From Deltaproteobacteria bacterium (GTDB lineage Bacteria; Desulfobacterota; Desulfomonilia; UBA1062): DNA of 36,767 nt. The position numbers and the translations under genes are program-made. Positions 1 through 10,389 of this stretch are shown here, in pieces (within the stretch, counting starts at the first letter, position 1; the number at the start of each line of letters is the position of its first letter). The notes beneath the pieces were generated by a model. The model searched no databases and was not told the DNA's origin. It saw nothing but the letters and a program-made list of their open reading frames with translations. The stretch lies in contig DSBG01000125.1 of the NCBI GenBank assembly GCA_011046135.1, positions 1 to 36,767 of the forward strand, in the 5' to 3' direction.

Positions 1-2
1 CC

Positions 3-146
3 CAGTTCAAGTCCAAGCAGCAGTCCCGCCTCAAAGAGATCGAAGAAGCTTTGGGAAAAAACTCAGACAAGGCAAGTATGTTCAGTGAACTGGAAAAAGC
101 CCTCAGGGATCCTTCAACGATGAAGAAGAAAAATCCCCTCGATTAA
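3..146 (+). CDS. C-terminal fragment of an unrecognised protein (5' end outside window)
   Basis: An open frame enters from the left edge and ends at TAA 144-146. It gives 47 residues rich in Lys, Glu and Ser, with a short amphipathic helical look (KEIEEALGKN, FSELEKALRD) and a basic end (MKKKNPLD). I do not recognise the family, and the fragment is too short for a call. It lies about 145 bases upstream of rpsA, with a candidate promoter in between, so it is probably the last gene of an earlier unit. That it is a real gene rests only on the open frame reaching the window edge and on plausible codon use. Confidence 0.5.
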   Translation, partial: QFKSKQQSRLKEIEEALGKNSDKASMFSELEKALRDPSTMKKKNPLD

Positions 147-230
147 TCAGCAGAGGATCGTCCGGAGTTTCTCATCGGCAACACAAGATTTTCCTGCAAC
201 GAGAGGGGTCCACGAACTACTATAATGGCC

Positions 231-259
231 TTGTCTTTTCAGGATCGATATTGTATACC
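231..259 (+). promoter_or_regulatory. Candidate sigma70-type promoter for rpsA
   Basis: A TTGTCT box at 231-236 and a TATACC box at 254-259 are separated by exactly 17 bases. Each matches the sigma70 consensus at 4 of 6 positions. Transcription would start near 266, giving a leader of about 25-40 bases that contains the small hairpin at 267-282. A separate TATAAT at 221-226 has no -35 partner at a suitable distance. Confidence 0.35.
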
Positions 260-266
260 TTGCCAA

Positions 267-282
267 CTTATTGAGGAATAAG
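267..282 (+). promoter_or_regulatory. Small leader hairpin touching the rpsA ribosome binding site
   Basis: CTTATT (267-272) and AATAAG (277-282) are perfect inverted repeats around a GAGG loop. The 3' arm includes the first bases of the AGGA Shine-Dalgarno site (281-284) that serves ATG 292. The stem is AT-rich and weak. Ribosomal protein S1 is known in E. coli to repress its own translation through leader structure, so this could have a similar role, but that is inference. Confidence 0.3.
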
Positions 283-291
283 GAACGACGG

Positions 292-2112
292 ATGGGGGTA
301 GGTATCATGTTTAGCTCAGACGAAACCAAAACAGACCAGGAACTTGAACGCACAGTGAAGGAGGAACACACCCAGGAACATCAAGATGTCGATGTTGAAG
401 CCCAGGAACATCAGGATGTCGATGTTGAAAGTGCTGATCTTGAAGCACTCTATGAGGAAACCCTTGATAAACGGGTAACCTCAGGCTCTGTGGTGACAGG
501 AACGGTTGTCCAGATCGGAGCAGAATACATCATGATTGACATTGGAAGAAAGATCGAAGGGCAGGCACCCATCGGGGAATTCATCGGAGATAGCGGTGAA
601 ATCAGTATTGGCATCGGTGATGAAGTGGAAGTCCTCGTTGAAAATATCAATTCAGCCAAAGGCATCATCAGACTCAGCAAAGAAAAAGCCAAACGCTTAA
701 AGGTCTGGGATGATATTATCAAGGCATACCAGGAAAACACCTATTTAAAAGGGAAAGTGACCGAGAGGATCAAGGGGGGTCTCATCGTGGACATTGGCAC
801 CCCTGCATTCCTTCCCAGTTCACAGGCGACGCTGAGCCCTGTCTCTGAGGGTGAACTTGAAAAGATGATCTCACAGGAGATCGAGGTCTCTGTCATCAAG
901 TTCAACCGTAAGAAGAACAACGTGGTGGTCAGTCATCGCGAGGTTCTTGAGAGGCAGAGGGAGGAAGACAAAAAGAAGCTTCTAGCCACCCTTGCAAAGG
1001 GTGATATTGTTACTGGCAAGGTGAAGAACATCATGAGCTATGGTGCCTTCGTTGATATCGGGGGTATCGATGGGCTCCTGCACATCACCGACATGTCGTG
1101 GGGAAAACTGAAGGATCCAAAAGATAAAGTGTCTCCAGGACAGGAGATCAGGGTGCAGGTCATCGAGTTTGATCCCGAATCAGAAAAGATATCCCTCGGC
1201 ATGAAACAGCTCACAAAAGACCCCTGGGAGGGACTTGAATACCGGTATCCCATCGGAAAAAAGATTTCCGGCAAGGTGACCTCGGTTACGAACTACGGGG
1301 CGTTTATCGAGTTGGAAGAAGGGGTCGAGGGACTGGTGCATATCTCTGAAATGTTCTGGACCAAGCGGATCAGACACCCCTCATCCATTCTGGAAGAGGG
1401 ACAGGCCGTCGATGTAATCGTGCTCGCCGTCGATCAGGAGAGCAGGAGGATTTCGCTGGGGCTCAAACAAACCCTTCCGAACCCGTGGGAAATGCTTCAG
1501 GAATACTATCCAGAAGGTACGGTTGTGGATGCAACGGTGAAGAATGTCACGGATTTTGGACTGTTTGTGAGTGTTGATGAGAATGTCGATGTGGATGGTC
1601 TTATTCATGTGTCGGACATCTCCTGGGATCCCAAAGTGAAGAATCCTCGTGAGCAGTTCAAAAAGGGAGATGTAATCAATGCAAAGGTGCTGGCCATTGA
1701 TCCGGACAACGAAAAGTTTTCCCTTGGCGTCAAGCAGCTCACACCGGATCCCTGGCATCAGATCGCGCTGGATCATCCTCCCGGAAGTGTCATCAAGGGA
1801 AAGATAACTTCCTTGACCGATTTTGGGGCATTCGTGGAGATCAGGCCGGGCATCGAGGGTATGATCCACATTTCAGAGGTAAGCAGCAACAAGATAAACT
1901 CGCTGTCAGAGGTGCTCGAGGTGGGGCAGGACGTTGAAGCCATGGTCCTGAGGATCAGCCCGGAAAACAAGAAAATCGGGCTCTCCATCAAGGCCATCGA
2001 TGAGGCTCACCAGAAGAAGGCTCTTGCCTCTCAGGAAAAGACCTCCGACAAAGTGGGAACGAATCTCGGAGATCTGCTGAAGGAGCTCACAGACAACAAG
2101 GGAAAAAGCTGA
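292..2112 (+). CDS. rpsA: 30S ribosomal protein S1
   Basis: RNA-binding protein of the small ribosomal subunit that helps mRNAs dock on the ribosome. The protein is about 606 residues and carries six S1 (OB-fold) repeats, roughly residues 65-135, 150-215, 235-305, 320-392, 407-480 and 495-565. Repeats 3-6 show the classic GxVxxxxxYGAFVxI...GLxHISxM pattern (for example SYGAFVDIGGIDGLLHITDM). The N-terminal 60 residues are acidic and include a duplicated EHQDVDVE segment encoded by a 30-base tandem repeat. ATG 292 is chosen because AGGA lies 7 bases upstream. ATG 307 is the alternative, and TTG 271 is unlikely. It is the first gene of a tightly packed run, with the next start only 9 bases after its stop. 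Confidence 0.95.
   Translation: MGVGIMFSSDETKTDQELERTVKEEHTQEHQDVDVEAQEHQDVDVESADLEALYEETLDKRVTSGSVVTGTVVQIGAEYIMIDIGRKIEGQAPIGEFIGDSGEISIGIGDEVEVLVENINSAKGIIRLSKEKAKRLKVWDDIIKAYQENTYLKGKVTERIKGGLIVDIGTPAFLPSSQATLSPVSEGELEKMISQEIEVSVIKFNRKKNNVVVSHREVLERQREEDKKKLLATLAKGDIVTGKVKNIMSYGAFVDIGGIDGLLHITDMSWGKLKDPKDKVSPGQEIRVQVIEFDPESEKISLGMKQLTKDPWEGLEYRYPIGKKISGKVTSVTNYGAFIELEEGVEGLVHISEMFWTKRIRHPSSILEEGQAVDVIVLAVDQESRRISLGLKQTLPNPWEMLQEYYPEGTVVDATVKNVTDFGLFVSVDENVDVDGLIHVSDISWDPKVKNPREQFKKGDVINAKVLAIDPDNEKFSLGVKQLTPDPWHQIALDHPPGSVIKGKITSLTDFGAFVEIRPGIEGMIHISEVSSNKINSLSEVLEVGQDVEAMVLRISPENKKIGLSIKAIDEAHQKKALASQEKTSDKVGTNLGDLLKELTDNKGKS
371..430 (+). repeat. 30-bp tandem duplication inside rpsA
   Basis: Bases 371-400 and 401-430 are two direct copies of a 30-base unit beginning CCCAGGAACATCA. 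They differ at only two positions (A384/G414 and G400/A430). The unit is a multiple of three, so the frame is kept and the acidic peptide EHQDVDVE appears twice in the N-terminal tail of S1, before the first S1 domain. Confidence 0.9.
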
Positions 2113-2121
2113 TCTGATAGC

Positions 2122-3087
2122 ATGTGGTATCAGTTCGTTGCAGCCTCTGTCATCATCTTTTTTGCAGGAAGATATCTGAGTGACCTGGCAGAGGAGACGG
2201 CTGATATCACAGGCTTGAGCCGGGGGTTTATAGGGGCCCTGATGCTCGGTCTCATCACCTCCTTACCGGAGTTGATCGGTACGCTCACCGCGGTGATCTC
2301 CAAATCAAACCCTGATCTGGGTGTGGGTAATATCTTTGGCTCGAATCTCTTTAATATTGCCATACTCAGCGCCTCAATTCTGATATTCTCCGCGAAATTG
2401 AAAGATCAACAATGGAGTTGGCGGTCCAATTTCTCTGCGTATATGAGCATCTCTCTTGCTGCCTTCCTGGTGCTGCTCATAGCAATGGCCCCTACAGATC
2501 CCCGGGGCGGGTTTTTCGGTAATTTTTTCATCCTGGGCTTCTATGGTTTGGGCATGTGGATGTATGCCCATCAGGGTGGTGATGGAATCCTCGAACCCCC
2601 AGCATCCGGATCAAAAAAGAGCGGATCTCTGGGCAGAAACCTGGTGATGGTTTTCCTTGCGGGCACCTTCGTCGTAGTTTCAGGGGTGCTCCTGGCAAAT
2701 GCCTGCGATGAGATAGCCCGGCAGACGCGCCTGACCTCAACGTTTGTCGGGTCTCTGTTTATGGCTGCGGCTACGTCGCTCCCCGAGCTCGTGATTACCA
2801 TGAGGTTGCTGCGGTTCGGGAACATCAGCATGGCGACTGGCAACATCTTCGGCTCTAATGCCATGAATCTCACGATCGTTGCGATCGCGGATCTCCTCTA
2901 CCGACCCTCATTGTATACCACGATCACCTCGTTGCAACTCGTTTCCCTGGGAGCCGGACTCCTCATGACCGGGATCTTCCTCTCCGGGGCCCTGGTGAGG
3001 TCGTCAAGAAAGCTCAAAATCCAGATGGATAACATTGCGGTTCTAGGTATTTACATGCTGGTATACATATGGTTGTATAGTCATTGA
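2122..3087 (+). CDS. Calcium/sodium antiporter, CaCA family (YrbG-like)
   Basis: Inner-membrane cation exchanger of 321 residues, about ten hydrophobic segments. It has the two inverted alpha-repeats that define the Ca2+/cation antiporter family: GLITSLPELIGTL with NIFGSNLFNIA in the first half, and AAATSLPELVITM with NIFGSNAMNLT in the second. The conserved Glu in each SLPEL motif is the expected ion ligand. A loop of about residues 150-175 with GDGILEPPASGSKKSG separates the halves. The length is normal for bacterial YrbG-like exchangers. The start lies 9 bases after the rpsA stop with only a weak ribosome site, suggesting translational coupling. The exact ion pair cannot be read from sequence. 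Confidence 0.9.
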   Translation: MWYQFVAASVIIFFAGRYLSDLAEETADITGLSRGFIGALMLGLITSLPELIGTLTAVISKSNPDLGVGNIFGSNLFNIAILSASILIFSAKLKDQQWSWRSNFSAYMSISLAAFLVLLIAMAPTDPRGGFFGNFFILGFYGLGMWMYAHQGGDGILEPPASGSKKSGSLGRNLVMVFLAGTFVVVSGVLLANACDEIARQTRLTSTFVGSLFMAAATSLPELVITMRLLRFGNISMATGNIFGSNAMNLTIVAIADLLYRPSLYTTITSLQLVSLGAGLLMTGIFLSGALVRSSRKLKIQMDNIAVLGIYMLVYIWLYSH

Positions 3088-3119
3088 GATCCCGATTTGC
3101 GGGCCTAAACTCAGAAGGT

Positions 3120-3983
3120 ATGATGAGAAAAATCAAGTGGTTTCTTGGTATTATTTTCGTGATTGGCATATTTGTCTGGGGAGTTCAGGCACTCCAGACC
3201 GTCATGACCCCTGCCATCGGCGTGCTGGAGATCGAGGGATCAATCCATGATTCCGTAGGTTATCTGAAAGGCATCAAAGCTCTCGAAGAGAACGATCAGA
3301 TAAAAGCAATTCTCGTCCGTATCGATAGCCCGGGAGGAAAGGTCGGGCCGTCTCAGGAGATCTACGGATCCCTTCTAAAGATCAAAGGGAAAAAGCCTCT
3401 GGTAGTCTCCATGGGATCGGTGAGTGCATCCGGTGGGTATTATATCGCCTGCGCAGCTGACACCATCTTTGCACTGCCTGGGACCCTCACCGGAAGCATC
3501 GGTGTGATCCTTGAATTTCTGGATATCAGCGAAGGCCTGGAAAAAATCGGCGTAAAGTCTGAGCGGGTTGTCAGCGGGGATATGAAAGAGTCCGGGTCTC
3601 CTTTCAAAACGTTGACAGACAGGGAACGGGAGTATTTCCTGCGGCTCGTCGAGGATGTGCATGAGCAGTTTGTGGAAGCTGTTGCCCTCAGCAGGGAACT
3701 TCCTGTTGAAACTGTGCAGGAATTCGCTGATGGCCGGGTGTTCACTGGAAGGCAGGCCATGGAGCTGGGCCTTGTTGACAGGCTCGGCGGTCTCGAGGAC
3801 GCAATCACAGAGGTCAAGGAGAAGGCGGGGATTGTGGGGAAGGTGCGTTTCATCAGGCCCGAGATCTCAACCGGAATTCTGGAGACCATCAGAAAGGCCC
3901 TCGGTGTTCTCACCCCCCGTGAGTTCGGTGCCACCGCACGGGTATCTGGACGCCTCATTCGTCTCGAATACAGCATTGATTGA
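3120..3983 (+). CDS. sppA: Signal peptide peptidase SppA, short (36K) type
   Basis: Membrane-anchored serine protease that degrades signal peptides left in the membrane after secretion. The protein has about 287 residues, typical of the short bacterial form. Residues 1-25 form one hydrophobic anchor ([16 protein letters not shown]). The ClpP-like core follows with [14 protein letters not shown], then [15 protein letters not shown] with the nucleophile Ser, and the region after [14 protein letters not shown] carrying the likely catalytic Lys. The open frame extends upstream to TTG 3084, overlapping the exchanger stop, but the hydrophobic anchor begins at ATG 3120/3123, just after AGAAGG, so that start is preferred. 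guaB follows 10 bases downstream. Confidence 0.92.
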   Translation: MMRKIKWFLGIIFVIGIFVWGVQALQTVMTPAIGVLEIEGSIHDSVGYLKGIKALEENDQIKAILVRIDSPGGKVGPSQEIYGSLLKIKGKKPLVVSMGSVSASGGYYIACAADTIFALPGTLTGSIGVILEFLDISEGLEKIGVKSERVVSGDMKESGSPFKTLTDREREYFLRLVEDVHEQFVEAVALSRELPVETVQEFADGRVFTGRQAMELGLVDRLGGLEDAITEVKEKAGIVGKVRFIRPEISTGILETIRKALGVLTPREFGATARVSGRLIRLEYSID

Positions 3984-3990
3984 AAGGTGA

Positions 3991-5457
<1,467 letters not shown>

Positions 5458-5464
5458 TCCTGTC

Positions 5465-8400
5465 ATGGGTTTTGTGCACCTTCATTGCCATACCCAGTAC
5501 AGTCTCCTGGACGGCGCAATCCGGATAGACGATCTCCTTGCCACCGTCAGGGGCTATGGCCAGGAGGCGGTTGCCATAACCGATCACGGGGTCATGTATG
5601 GGGTTGTCGATTTCCATGACAAGGCCCTCAAGGCAGGGATAAAGCCGATTATCGGATGCGAGATCTATGTTGCACCAAAAGAGATGGAGCACAAGGATCT
5701 CATCCCCGGTTTTCCAAAGAACTACCACCTGATTCTCCTGGCGGAGAGTTACGAAGGGTACCGGAATCTCATGCAACTCGTGTCCCTGGCGAATACCAGG
5801 GGCTTTTACTACAAGCCGCGGGTTGATCGGAAGCTGCTAGCCCAGCTCAACGGAGGACTTATCGCGTTGAGTGCCTGTCTCCAGGGAGAAATCCCCTACT
5901 GGCTTCTTCGCGACAATGAGGAGCGGGCCCTCGATGGACTCAATTTTCTCAGGTCGACCTTCGAGGGAAGATTCTTCCTTGAAATTCAGGATAACGGACT
6001 CTCAGACCAGGAAAAAGTGAACAAGCTCATCGTGGACATGGCACGGCGATACGATGTTCCCCTGGTTGCCACCAACGACTGCCACTATCTCCGCAGAGAA
6101 GACGCAAAGGCCCATGAGGTTCTGCTGTGCATTCAGACTCAGACCACCATCAATGATACATCCAGGATGAGCTTTGAGAGCGATCAACTCTATGTCAAAA
6201 CGTCTGAAGAGATGTCCCAGAGCTTCAGGTCGGTTCCGGATGCCATCGAAGCAAGCGGAGAGATCGCGAATCGCTGCAGTGTTGAAATTCCCAAGAACGT
6301 GTACTGCTTTCCCACCTATCCCCTGAAAGAAGAAAAATCTCACGAAGAGATCATTGAAGAGGAGGCATTCAAGGGTCTTCAAGAAAGATTCGGGAATGAT
6401 GTCCAGGAGACCTACACGAGCAGGTTCAAGGAAGAGCTTGAGATCATTAAATCCATGGGGTTCTCGGGGTATTTCCTGATCGTTTCCGACTATATCCGGT
6501 ATGCCAGGGAACACAACATACCCGTAGGTCCCGGTCGTGGAAGTGCGGCAGGGTCGCTGGTGGCCTATTGCCTTGGGATAACTGATATCGATCCCATCCG
6601 GTGGAATCTTCTCTTCGAGCGGTTTCTCAATCCTGAGCGCAGGAGCATGCCTGATATCGATGTGGATTTCTGCCAGAGCAGGCGTGACGAGGTGATCGAG
6701 TATGTGAAAAACAAGTATGGCCAGGACTTCGTGAGTCAGATCACCACATTCGGAAACATGAAGGCCAAAGCAGTTGTGCGGGATGTGGGCAGAGTCCTGG
6801 GAATGCCATATCCAGAGGTGGACAGGATCGCGAAGCTCATACCGGCTGATCCAAAAATGACCCTGGACCAGGCGATCCATGAAGAACCCCGATTGAAAGA
6901 GCTCATGAACGGTGATCCCACGGTGGTTCGGCTCATCGATATCGCTCGGGCATTGGAAGGATTGAGCCGCCATGCATCAGTTCATGCCGGCGGAGTGATC
7001 ATCTCGGACTCTCAGCCTCTGACCGAGCATGTTCCCGTGTATGTCGACAAGAAGGGCATGCTCATCAGCCAGTACGACATGAAACGTATCGAGAGGATCG
7101 GGCTCATAAAGTTTGACATGCTTGGCCTGAAAACACTGACCGTCATTCAGAAGACCATCGATATTCTCAAATCTCAGGGGATTGATCTGGGGATATCTGA
7201 AATTCCCCTGGATGATGAGCGCACCTATAAGCTCATCGGCGAGGGTGATACTTCCAGCGTGTTCCAGTTGGAGAGTTCCGGCATGAAACACATGCTTCGA
7301 CAGCTCAAGCCGGAGAAGTTCGAGGATGTGATAGCCGCGGTGGCACTCTACAGACCAGGACCCATGGATCTCATATCCTCGTATATCGAGCGAAGACACG
7401 GCAGAGAGAAAATTGTCTATGCACACCCGCTGCTTGAAACCATCCTGAAGGAAACCTACGGCATCATCGTCTACCAGGAACAGGTCATGCAGATAGCCCA
7501 GAGCCTGGGTGGGTATTCTCTGGGAAAAGCCGACCTCCTCAGGAGGGCCATGGGAAAGAAGATTACCCACGAAATGGCGAAACACCGGGAGATTTTTGTT
7601 GCCGGTGCCCTTGAGAAAGAACTTGATGAGGGAAAGGCAATCGAAATCTTCAACCTCATGGAGAAGTTTGCCCTCTATGGTTTCAATAAATCTCATGCTG
7701 CTGCCTATGCCCTCTTGGCGTTCCAGACAGCCTATCTCAAGGCCCATCACTATAAGGAATTCATGGCGGCCAACCTCACTCTCGATGTAAACAATACGGA
7801 AAAGGTTGCCCGTCACATAGCGGAATGCAGGGCCCGGGACGTCCAGATTCTCTCGCCTGACATCAATGAAAGCCTCTGGGAATTCGTCACCACAGCCGAA
7901 GGAATCCGCTTCGGTCTCGGAGCAATCAAGAATGTCGGAAAGGCCGCAGTGGATGGGATTATCGCAGAGCGAGAGAAGAAGGGAAGATTCACAGACTTCT
8001 CCACATTTCTGCAGAGGATGGCTGCTTCAAAGGTGAACAGACGTGTCCTGGAAGCCCTCATCAAGGCTGGGGCATTTGACACCCTTCACCCGAATCGTCG
8101 CTCACTCTATGAGGTGTTGGATCTCCTGCTCGAAGATGCCCAGAGGATCGCCCGAGGGAGGCTCCTGGGCCAGGAAACATTGTTCAGTCTCGAGGAATTT
8201 TCACAGGACAACCCCGATATTCACCAGGTTATTCCTGATATTCCCGATTGGCCGGAGCTCGAAAGGCTTAAAATGGAACGGGAGGGAATGGGATTCTACA
8301 TATCGGGACATCCCCTCAACAGATATGCTGAGCTCATTGAAAAGCATTCCACGGCAACCACCTTTAGCTTGAAGGAAAAGAACGGGATGGTCATTCTCGC

Positions 8401-8902
8401 AGGCATCCTCAATGATGTACTGGTTACCAGAACGAAAAGAGGTGAATCCATGGCGCGGGCCACGATAGAGGATCTGGAAGGTCAGGCTCCAGTCGTGTTT
8501 TTCCCCCAGTGTTTTACCCAGTATCGAGATCTCATTACCTCTGAAGAGCCTGTGATCGTGGAGGCTCGTGTTGATCGAACCGAGGAGGTGCTTGGCATTG
8601 ATGGTGAATCTGCCCAGGTGGATCTTATTGCTGAGAAGGTGTATCCCCTGGAACAGGCAGATCATCTTCTTGCGAGAAAGGTGCTTGTGAAAATCCCTCC
8701 CCAGATGAAGGACGAATCAATTAGGGGACTCAAAGATATGATTACTCGTTTCAAGGGAGGATGCTGTATCTGTTTTGAGATCGTCACCGACGGCGCTGTG
8801 GTCTGTGTAGATGCGGGAGATGAGTACCGGGTGAACCCATCCAGGGATTTTATTGATGCCCTGGCTGACCTTGTCGGACCCACCGGGGTGGTGCTCCAGT
8901 GA
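5465..8902 (+). CDS. dnaE: DNA polymerase III alpha subunit
   Basis: Replicative DNA polymerase catalytic subunit of 1145 residues, the DnaE1 size. The PHP domain occupies about residues 1-210 (FVHLHCHTQYSLLDGA, AITDHGVMYGVVDF). The polymerase palm holds the catalytic aspartates in PDIDVDF (Asp397, Asp399, Asp401), preceded by the VGPGRGSAAGSLVAY loop. A helix-hairpin-helix region follows near residues 830-880. QETLF at 903-907 resembles a beta-clamp binding motif, and an OB-fold lies near 960-1060. No strong ribosome site sits next to ATG 5465, fitting coupling to guaB. The stop overlaps the accA start by 4 bases (GTGA). Confidence 0.97.
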   Translation: MGFVHLHCHTQYSLLDGAIRIDDLLATVRGYGQEAVAITDHGVMYGVVDFHDKALKAGIKPIIGCEIYVAPKEMEHKDLIPGFPKNYHLILLAESYEGYRNLMQLVSLANTRGFYYKPRVDRKLLAQLNGGLIALSACLQGEIPYWLLRDNEERALDGLNFLRSTFEGRFFLEIQDNGLSDQEKVNKLIVDMARRYDVPLVATNDCHYLRREDAKAHEVLLCIQTQTTINDTSRMSFESDQLYVKTSEEMSQSFRSVPDAIEASGEIANRCSVEIPKNVYCFPTYPLKEEKSHEEIIEEEAFKGLQERFGNDVQETYTSRFKEELEIIKSMGFSGYFLIVSDYIRYAREHNIPVGPGRGSAAGSLVAYCLGITDIDPIRWNLLFERFLNPERRSMPDIDVDFCQSRRDEVIEYVKNKYGQDFVSQITTFGNMKAKAVVRDVGRVLGMPYPEVDRIAKLIPADPKMTLDQAIHEEPRLKELMNGDPTVVRLIDIARALEGLSRHASVHAGGVIISDSQPLTEHVPVYVDKKGMLISQYDMKRIERIGLIKFDMLGLKTLTVIQKTIDILKSQGIDLGISEIPLDDERTYKLIGEGDTSSVFQLESSGMKHMLRQLKPEKFEDVIAAVALYRPGPMDLISSYIERRHGREKIVYAHPLLETILKETYGIIVYQEQVMQIAQSLGGYSLGKADLLRRAMGKKITHEMAKHREIFVAGALEKELDEGKAIEIFNLMEKFALYGFNKSHAAAYALLAFQTAYLKAHHYKEFMAANLTLDVNNTEKVARHIAECRARDVQILSPDINESLWEFVTTAEGIRFGLGAIKNVGKAAVDGIIAEREKKGRFTDFSTFLQRMAASKVNRRVLEALIKAGAFDTLHPNRRSLYEVLDLLLEDAQRIARGRLLGQETLFSLEEFSQDNPDIHQVIPDIPDWPELERLKMEREGMGFYISGHPLNRYAELIEKHSTATTFSLKEKNGMVILAGILNDVLVTRTKRGESMARATIEDLEGQAPVVFFPQCFTQYRDLITSEEPVIVEARVDRTEEVLGIDGESAQVDLIAEKVYPLEQADHLLARKVLVKIPPQMKDESIRGLKDMITRFKGGCCICFEIVTDGAVVCVDAGDEYRVNPSRDFIDALADLVGPTGVVLQ

Positions 8903-9837
8903 CCAAGAAAACCAAGGATAGACTCATAGATGTCGACAATGCCCTCAAGGATCTCCGGGACAGCATTTCTCGACTCGATGTGGCAGATATGTCAGAGTTC
9001 GAACGCAAGGTCGATGATTTCCGCCAAGAGATTTACGACGGGATCACCCGATGGGGCAGCGTGGAGCTTTCGAGGTATCCTGATCGTCCTGGTATCGACG
9101 GGTACATTGAACGGATCTTTGAGAGTTTCATGGAACTCAAGGGAGACAGGACCTATGAGGATGATCCTGCGATCATCGGCGGTCTCGCATTCCTGGATGA
9201 TACACCGGTTGTGATTATCGGGCATAAGAAGCATTCCACCCACACGAAGGACTATATGAAGTATCACTACGGGATGGCAAGTCCTTCTGGTCACCACAAA
9301 GCCATGAGGCTTTTGAGGCTCGCTGAAAAGTTCTCTCGACCGTTGATCACATTTGTGGACACCCCTGGAGCCTATCCTGTCCCAGAGGCAGAATATCGCG
9401 GCCAGGCTTTCTCCATTGCCCAGTGTATCGCGGCCATCGCCAGTGTGCGGGCTCCGGTCGTCGCGTGTATTATCGGTGAGGCGGGTTCCGGTGGTGCCCT
9501 GGCGCTGGGTTTCGGAGACAGGATTATCATGCTGGAGAATGCCTTCTACGGTTCCATCAGTCCCGAAGGCTTTTCCTCCATCATGTTCGGAGATTCTTCC
9601 ATGAAAGTCAGCGCAGCAGATACACTCAAGGGTACGGGCAAGGATCTCTACCGTGAGGGTATTGTTGACAGCCTCGTCAAAGAGCCTGTCGGGGGAGCGC
9701 ACAACAACCCGGAGCTGGTCATTGACGAAGTGGGCAGGCTGATCCGTCACCATGTCCATGAGCTCCAGAGTCTTGCAGTCGATGAGCTGATCATGCAGAG
9801 AACCAGGAGTATCCAGAGCCTTGTCCCTCGGGGTTGA
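8899..9837 (+). CDS. accA: Acetyl-CoA carboxylase carboxyltransferase subunit alpha
   Basis: Subunit of the carboxyltransferase that moves CO2 from biotin to acetyl-CoA, making malonyl-CoA for fatty-acid synthesis. It has 312 residues, normal for AccA. The N-terminal helical region is followed by the crotonase-like core with RPLITFVDTPGAYP, IIGEAGSGGALALGFGD and the NAFYGSISPEGFSSIMF segment. The start is GTG 8899, overlapping the dnaE stop in a GTGA, so translation is probably coupled. Its partner subunit AccD is not in the window. After it the close packing of the operon ends with a 123-base gap. Confidence 0.95.
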   Translation: MTKKTKDRLIDVDNALKDLRDSISRLDVADMSEFERKVDDFRQEIYDGITRWGSVELSRYPDRPGIDGYIERIFESFMELKGDRTYEDDPAIIGGLAFLDDTPVVIIGHKKHSTHTKDYMKYHYGMASPSGHHKAMRLLRLAEKFSRPLITFVDTPGAYPVPEAEYRGQAFSIAQCIAAIASVRAPVVACIIGEAGSGGALALGFGDRIIMLENAFYGSISPEGFSSIMFGDSSMKVSAADTLKGTGKDLYREGIVDSLVKEPVGGAHNNPELVIDEVGRLIRHHVHELQSLAVDELIMQRTRSIQSLVPRG

Positions 9838-9960
9838 GCACATGGATTTTTTTTCCCGGGAACGGGGTAGAATCTTCCTTCTTTTCAATGGGAGAACCCG
9901 TCTCGAAAGAGAAAACATCAGGTGGCACTACATTTGCTTAGAGAAAACCGGGAGGAAATC

Positions 9961-10389
9961 ATGAAGATTGATCCGAATCTCATTATCGGAAATACGCAGG
10001 GAGGCATTCCTCATTCCAAACCGGTTTCTGGATGTTCCTTCGAAGACGTCCTCAGCGCTGTGGAGGGATCTCCCGGTGCGCACAGTGTCAAACTGCATGG
10101 GCCGGTACCCCGGGCCCTTGTTCCCAATCCCTACAAGATCACGGCACTCACGGTGAGTGAGGAGGCCCTTGATCTCCTGGATGGGTATACGCAGGTACTT
10201 GCTAATCCAGGAAGTACCCTTCGTTCGCTTTCTCCCATGGTGGATCAACTGGAGCGTGCTGGAGAAAGGATCAGTACAGCTGCAGCGATGCTTTCAGATG
10301 AAGATCCCCTGAAAGCCATTATGATGGAGCTCACCTCCACGTTGAGCAGTGAGGTCATCCGCTTCAGGAGGGGAGATCTGCTTTCGTGA
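9961..10389 (+). CDS. Hypothetical protein, 142 residues, upstream of prepilin peptidase
   Basis: Soluble, leucine-rich protein without signal peptide, membrane segment or recognised domain. The N-terminal half is Pro/Gly-rich (NTQGGIPHSKPVSG). The C-terminal half looks helical, running LTVSEEALDLLDGYTQ to the end FRRGDLLS. I recall proteins with a similar ending in sulfate reducers, but I cannot name a family or function. ATG 9961 is chosen over the longer frame from 9922 because GGGAGGAAATC lies directly before it. The stop overlaps the GTG start of the prepilin peptidase by 4 bases, so the two are probably translated together. A role in pilus or flagellar assembly would be a guess from context only. 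Confidence 0.8.
   Translation: MKIDPNLIIGNTQGGIPHSKPVSGCSFEDVLSAVEGSPGAHSVKLHGPVPRALVPNPYKITALTVSEEALDLLDGYTQVLANPGSTLRSLSPMVDQLERAGERISTAAAMLSDEDPLKAIMMELTSTLSSEVIRFRRGDLLS

Noticed and set aside
6002-6973. 323-residue minus-strand frame opposite dnaE
   Set aside because: Lies wholly inside the conserved polymerase gene and has no recognisable domain or ribosome site.
8992-9918. 308-residue minus-strand frame opposite accA
   Set aside because: Antisense shadow of accA; no domain seen.
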